From Orlajensenia sp001423545 (GTDB lineage Bacteria; Actinomycetota; Actinomycetes; Actinomycetales; Microbacteriaceae): a DNA stretch of 64,000 nucleotides. The notes below the pieces were generated by a model. The model was not told where the DNA came from and did no database searches. It was given only the letters and a program-made list of their open reading frames with translations. The stretch spans positions 682,001 through 746,000 of the forward strand of contig LMOK01000003.1 of the NCBI GenBank assembly GCA_001423545.1, written 5' to 3'. How positions within the stretch are numbered: position 1 is the first letter of the stretch; each line of letters starts with the position of its first letter. Positions 61,013 through 64,000 of the stretch are shown here, in pieces. Position numbers and translations under genes: made by a program.

Positions 61013-62440
61013 ATGAGTACGACGGGCAGCGTCGCCGCCATCGACCTCGGCGCCACGAGCGGCCGCGTCATCCTCGGAGACGTCGGACCGAACGAGCTCC
61101 GGATGCAGCAGCTGGCGCGCTTCCCGAACCTGCCCGTCTCGACCCCGGGTGGCCTGCACTGGAACATCGGCGAGCTCTACCGCAGCGCCCTCGTCGGCCT
61201 CACCACCGCGTTCCGGCAGGAGCCGCGGCTGGCGAGCATCGGCGTCGACTCCTGGGCCGTCGACTACGCCCTGCTCCACGAGGGGCGCATGCTGAGCGAG
61301 CCGTTCCACTACCGCGACACCCGCACGGCGGCCGGCGTGAAGGCGACCCACGCGATCGTGCCGTTCGCCGAGCTCTACCGCCGCAACGGCCTGCAGTTCC
61401 TGCCGTTCAACACGGTCTACCAGCTCATGGCCGAGACGGACTCCGATCACGGCATCGGATGCCTCACCCGCGCCGACAGCATGCTTCTGGTGCCGGACCT
61501 GCTCACCTTCTGGCTCACCGGCGAGCGCATCGCCGAGCGCACCAACGCGTCGACGACGGGCCTGCTCGACGTCGTGACCGGCGAATGGGACACCGCCCTG
61601 CTCGGCCAGCTCCGCCTGCCCCCGGCGCTCCTCCCCGCCCTCGTCGACCCCGGCACTCGCGTCGGGCCCCTGCTGCCCGACGTGGCGAAGCAGCTCGGCG
61701 GCACCGCCGACGTCGTGGCGGTCGGCTCGCACGACACCGCGTCGGCCGTCGTCGCCGTCCCGATGGACGCGGCCACCAGCGCCTACATCTCCTGCGGCAC
61801 CTGGGGACTCGTGGGAGTCGAACTCGAACGACCCGTGCTGACGGATGCCGCCCGCGAGGCGAACTTCACGAACGAGGGCGGCGTCGACGGCCGCATCCGC
61901 TTCCTGCACAACGTGATGGGCCTCTGGCTGCTGAGCGAGTCCGTGCGCAGCTGGGAGGCCGCCGGCGAGACCATCGACCTGCCGACGCTGCTCGCGGCCG
62001 CGGCATCCGTCACCACTCCGGTCTCGGTCTTCGACGCCGACGACCCCCGCTTCCTGACGCCCGGCGACATGCCGGAGCGCATCGCGGCGTACTGTCACGA
62101 GCGGGGCCTGGCCGCGCCGGGCTCGCCTGCGGAGTTCGTGCGCAGCATCATCGAGAGCCTCGCGGATGCCTTCGCCACCGCCGTGCGCACGGCGGCCGAG
62201 CTCTCGGGCCGCACGATCGAGACCGTGCACATCGTCGGCGGCGGATCGCAGAACGAGCTGCTCTGCCAGCTCACGGCGAACCGCGTGGGGCTGCCCGTGC
62301 TCGCGGGGCCCGTGGAGGCGACGGCGATCGGCAACATCCTCGTGCAGGCGCGACTGCAGGGCTTCGTCGACGGCTCACTCGAGTCCCTGCGCTCCGTGGT
62401 CGCCGCCGCCTTCCCGCCGCGGCGGTACGACCCGCGCTGA
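61013..62440 (+). CDS. rhaB: Rhamnulokinase
   Basis: A 475-residue FGGY-family sugar kinase that phosphorylates L-rhamnulose at C1. The N-terminal phosphate loop is A-A-I-D-L-G-A-T-S-G-R-V. The substrate region is V-D-S-W-A-V-D-Y-A, with S-H-D-T-A-S-A-V-V and the C-terminal V-G-G-G-S-Q-N-E-L-L-C-Q adenosine loop. It starts 9 bp after the aldolase and completes the pathway. It is the last gene of the operon; no clear terminator follows within 180 bp. Confidence 0.94.
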   Translation: MSTTGSVAAIDLGATSGRVILGDVGPNELRMQQLARFPNLPVSTPGGLHWNIGELYRSALVGLTTAFRQEPRLASIGVDSWAVDYALLHEGRMLSEPFHYRDTRTAAGVKATHAIVPFAELYRRNGLQFLPFNTVYQLMAETDSDHGIGCLTRADSMLLVPDLLTFWLTGERIAERTNASTTGLLDVVTGEWDTALLGQLRLPPALLPALVDPGTRVGPLLPDVAKQLGGTADVVAVGSHDTASAVVAVPMDAATSAYISCGTWGLVGVELERPVLTDAAREANFTNEGGVDGRIRFLHNVMGLWLLSESVRSWEAAGETIDLPTLLAAAASVTTPVSVFDADDPRFLTPGDMPERIAAYCHERGLAAPGSPAEFVRSIIESLADAFATAVRTAAELSGRTIETVHIVGGGSQNELLCQLTANRVGLPVLAGPVEATAIGNILVQARLQGFVDGSLESLRSVVAAAFPPRRYDPR

Positions 62441-62623
62441 CGTCGCTCACCCGTGCCAGAACGCTGTGAGGCGCTCGGCGAGGGCGACGCCGCGTGCAAC
62501 AGACACGACCCGCGGCAGAAGTAGCTCTGTCGCCGACGGATGCATGAGAGCAGACTGGTTCGCGTCGACACCCGAGACGCACCCTCCACCCCGTCTGTGC
62601 GTCGCGACGCAGAGGAGCCTGCC

Positions 62624-63730
62624 ATGGCGCGCAGCACCGTCGAGATCCGCAATGAGACCACGATCACGCTCGAGCTCGCCGACCAGAAGGGCGACTGGGT
62701 CGAACCGCCGCCCTCCGCGATCCACGCCGGAACCAATGCCACCATCATCCTCGAGACCGGACTGCTCGGAGGCTCGGGCCATGCCGTCTACACGATCGGC
62801 GGGGCGACCGCCCGACACCTCGACCTCACCTGGAAGTCGGGTTTCCTCGACCGCGATCACAGCGACGACGTGACCGTCGAGGCCCCGCAGGGCTTCGACG
62901 CCTCGATCACCCGCAAGAACGAGCGGGATGTCGTGCGAGTGCTCGAGTCCGCCCGTCACGCCGTGCCGGGGTTCCGCCCATCTCGCAACGGCCTGCACTT
63001 CACGAACTCCTGGTCGCATGAGCTGCCCGTGGTGGCCGTCGGGACGATCGTCAACGACCTGCTCGACGCGATGCCGGCCGGGCTCGGCTCGGTTCTGCAG
63101 ATCGCACGACGGGACCCCGACTGGATGCCTCTCACCCGTGCCGACGCCGGGCTCTGCGGCGGCATGGTGTTCACGGCTCTCGACTACTTCTCGGCGAAGC
63201 GGGCGGTGCCGGCCCTCCGCACGTCGCCGACGGCATCCGACGACCCCCTCTTCCTCTTCATCAGGGACCGGATGCTGGACAGCCTCGACCTGCGAGGCGA
63301 CGGCCATCGCTGGCTGAGCTACTCGGCGCCGCAGTATCCCGATGACGACGAGGGGCTGGCCGGCGCCGTCACGCACGGACGCCGCCGGATCACCTTCGAC
63401 GAGACCATCCCCGCCGTGCGCACCGACATCGACGCGGGGCGCCCGTCACCGATCGGGTTGATCCGCAGCGTCGACCTCGACATCGGGAAGAACCACCAGG
63501 TGATGGCCTATGCCTATGAGCAGAAGGGCGCGAAGACGGCGCTCTGGCTCTACGACCCCAATGAACCCGACAACGACGATCTCGTGCTGCGCCTCGACGC
63601 CGACCAGCCGGCAGGACGCCTCCGCGTGACGCGGGAGTCGCGGGGCCGGGCGGCAGGCACGGGGCCGATCTACTGCATCATGTCGCTACGCGGGTACCGG
63701 GCGCAGAAGCCCCCGGTGCTGGCGGGCTAG
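62624..63730 (+). CDS. Aegerolysin-like beta-sandwich fused to a papain-like cysteine peptidase domain
   Basis: A 368-residue protein with no signal peptide. Residues 4-75 look like a small beta-sandwich of the aegerolysin/crystal-protein type (V-E-I-R-N-E-T-T-I-T-L-E-L and P-P-S-A-I-H-A-G-T). From about 115 a second domain has G-L-C-G-G-M-V-F-T-A-L-D-Y-F (Cys178), K-N-H-Q-V-M-A-Y-A-Y (His291) and W-L-Y-D-P-N-E-P (Asp311/Asn313), the order of a papain-like triad. ATG 62624 follows GAGGAG. Function unknown; lipid binding plus proteolysis is an inference from the domains. Confidence 0.7.
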   Translation: MARSTVEIRNETTITLELADQKGDWVEPPPSAIHAGTNATIILETGLLGGSGHAVYTIGGATARHLDLTWKSGFLDRDHSDDVTVEAPQGFDASITRKNERDVVRVLESARHAVPGFRPSRNGLHFTNSWSHELPVVAVGTIVNDLLDAMPAGLGSVLQIARRDPDWMPLTRADAGLCGGMVFTALDYFSAKRAVPALRTSPTASDDPLFLFIRDRMLDSLDLRGDGHRWLSYSAPQYPDDDEGLAGAVTHGRRRITFDETIPAVRTDIDAGRPSPIGLIRSVDLDIGKNHQVMAYAYEQKGAKTALWLYDPNEPDNDDLVLRLDADQPAGRLRVTRESRGRAAGTGPIYCIMSLRGYRAQKPPVLAG

Positions 63731-63768
63731 CTCGCCGGCCGATCGGCGCGCTGCCCCGACCCTCAGCC

Positions 63769-64000
63769 CTAGCGCTTGTCGCGCGCGCGGTACTCGGCGG
63801 CCGGGCCGTAGATGATGATGCCCGCGAGGGGAACCAGCAGGAACCACAGCCACGACCAGGCGAAGCTGCCCCAGTAGCCGGCGAGGAAGAACAGCAGCAC
63901 CGCGACGAACGGCACCAGTGCCATGATCGTCGCGCCGATGGGGCCGCCGAGCGGGCGCACCCGCGGGGTTCGAGACTCAGGGGCGGCGACGGGTGCCGGG
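63769..64000 (-). CDS. Membrane protein, C-terminal part (cut by window edge)
   Basis: The frame is open to the window end and stops at 63769. It has a Pro/Ala/Arg-rich cytoplasmic lead, two membrane segments (M-A-L-V-P-F-V-A-V-L-L-F-F-L-A-G-Y and W-S-W-L-W-F-L-L-V-P-L-A-G-I-I-I-Y), then G-P-A-A-E-Y-R-A-R-D-K-R. A GTG at 63960 could start a complete 63-residue protein, but the continuing open frame favours a longer one. No domain recognised. Confidence 0.6.
   Translation of the reverse strand, partial: PAPVAAPESRTPRVRPLGGPIGATIMALVPFVAVLLFFLAGYWGSFAWSWLWFLLVPLAGIIIYGPAAEYRARDKR

Noticed and set aside
58751..62230. Very long open frame antisense to the rhamnose enzyme genes
   Set aside because: It covers rhaI, rhaD and rhaB on the opposite strand and has Val/Glu/Asp/Gly-rich low-complexity translation typical of antisense frames in GC-rich codon-biased genes. 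The plus-strand proteins have clear motifs.
59416..62469. Long plus-strand frame of about 1000 codons
   Set aside because: It is the shifted frame of rhaD and rhaB, Arg/Pro/Gly-rich with no motif.

Overview
The window looks like chromosomal DNA of a high-GC actinobacterium, most likely a Microbacteriaceae member. The signs are a strongly G/C-ending codon use, GTG starts, 4-base gene overlaps, CebR-type sugar regulation and several Micrococcales-type conserved small proteins. The family name is an inference from gene content; no marker rRNA is present. No CRISPR array, insertion sequence, prophage or rRNA was seen.

Layout. 1-400: edge of an unrecognised conserved gene, a truncated glyoxalase remnant, tRNA-Arg. 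571-7045: alpha-glucoside-type ABC operon (GH13 glucosidase, binding protein, two permeases) with a LacI regulator. 7134-12258: lipoprotein, transglycosylase-like wall protein, an SOS-box small gene, an EEP nuclease, an SRAP abasic-site protein, a spermidine-synthase-like enzyme and a lipoprotein. 12337-20633: housekeeping block with two tRNA-Ser genes, ChaA-like antiporter, LCP enzyme, HAD phosphatase, serS, diacylglycerol-kinase-like gene and pheA. 20700-25271: pgm, then a wall-hydrolase cluster (two amidase-domain paralogues around a VanY peptidase). 25375-27315: DHA2 efflux pump. 27416-33458: CebR-controlled cellobiose operon (cebEFG, bglA, cebR). 33478-39887: VOC protein, PspA, TPM protein, orphan DNA methyltransferase, lipoate ligase. 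40051-41646: secreted GH6-CBM2 cellulase with a CebR-type operator. 42737-46202: transglutaminase / alpha-E / circularly permuted ATP-grasp operon. 46305-49660: SDR, DoxX, MarR and MFS. 49697-62440: full L-rhamnose import and catabolism locus with an extra arabinose/fucose-isomerase-like gene. 62624-63730: an unusual beta-sandwich plus cysteine-peptidase fusion. 63769-64000: partial membrane protein.

The genes fit a plant- or soil-associated saprotroph. The cellulase would cut cellulose outside the cell, CebEFG imports the oligomers, BglA splits them, and CebR senses them. The alpha-glucoside and rhamnose loci handle starch-derived and pectin/glycoside sugars.

Two sequence-level patterns cut across genes. 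The oligomer CGGATGCCG/CGGCATCCG is strikingly frequent on both strands, sometimes as inverted pairs in stem-loops, like a DNA-uptake or other genome-signature word. All three ABC sugar-binding-protein genes are followed directly by a stem-loop.
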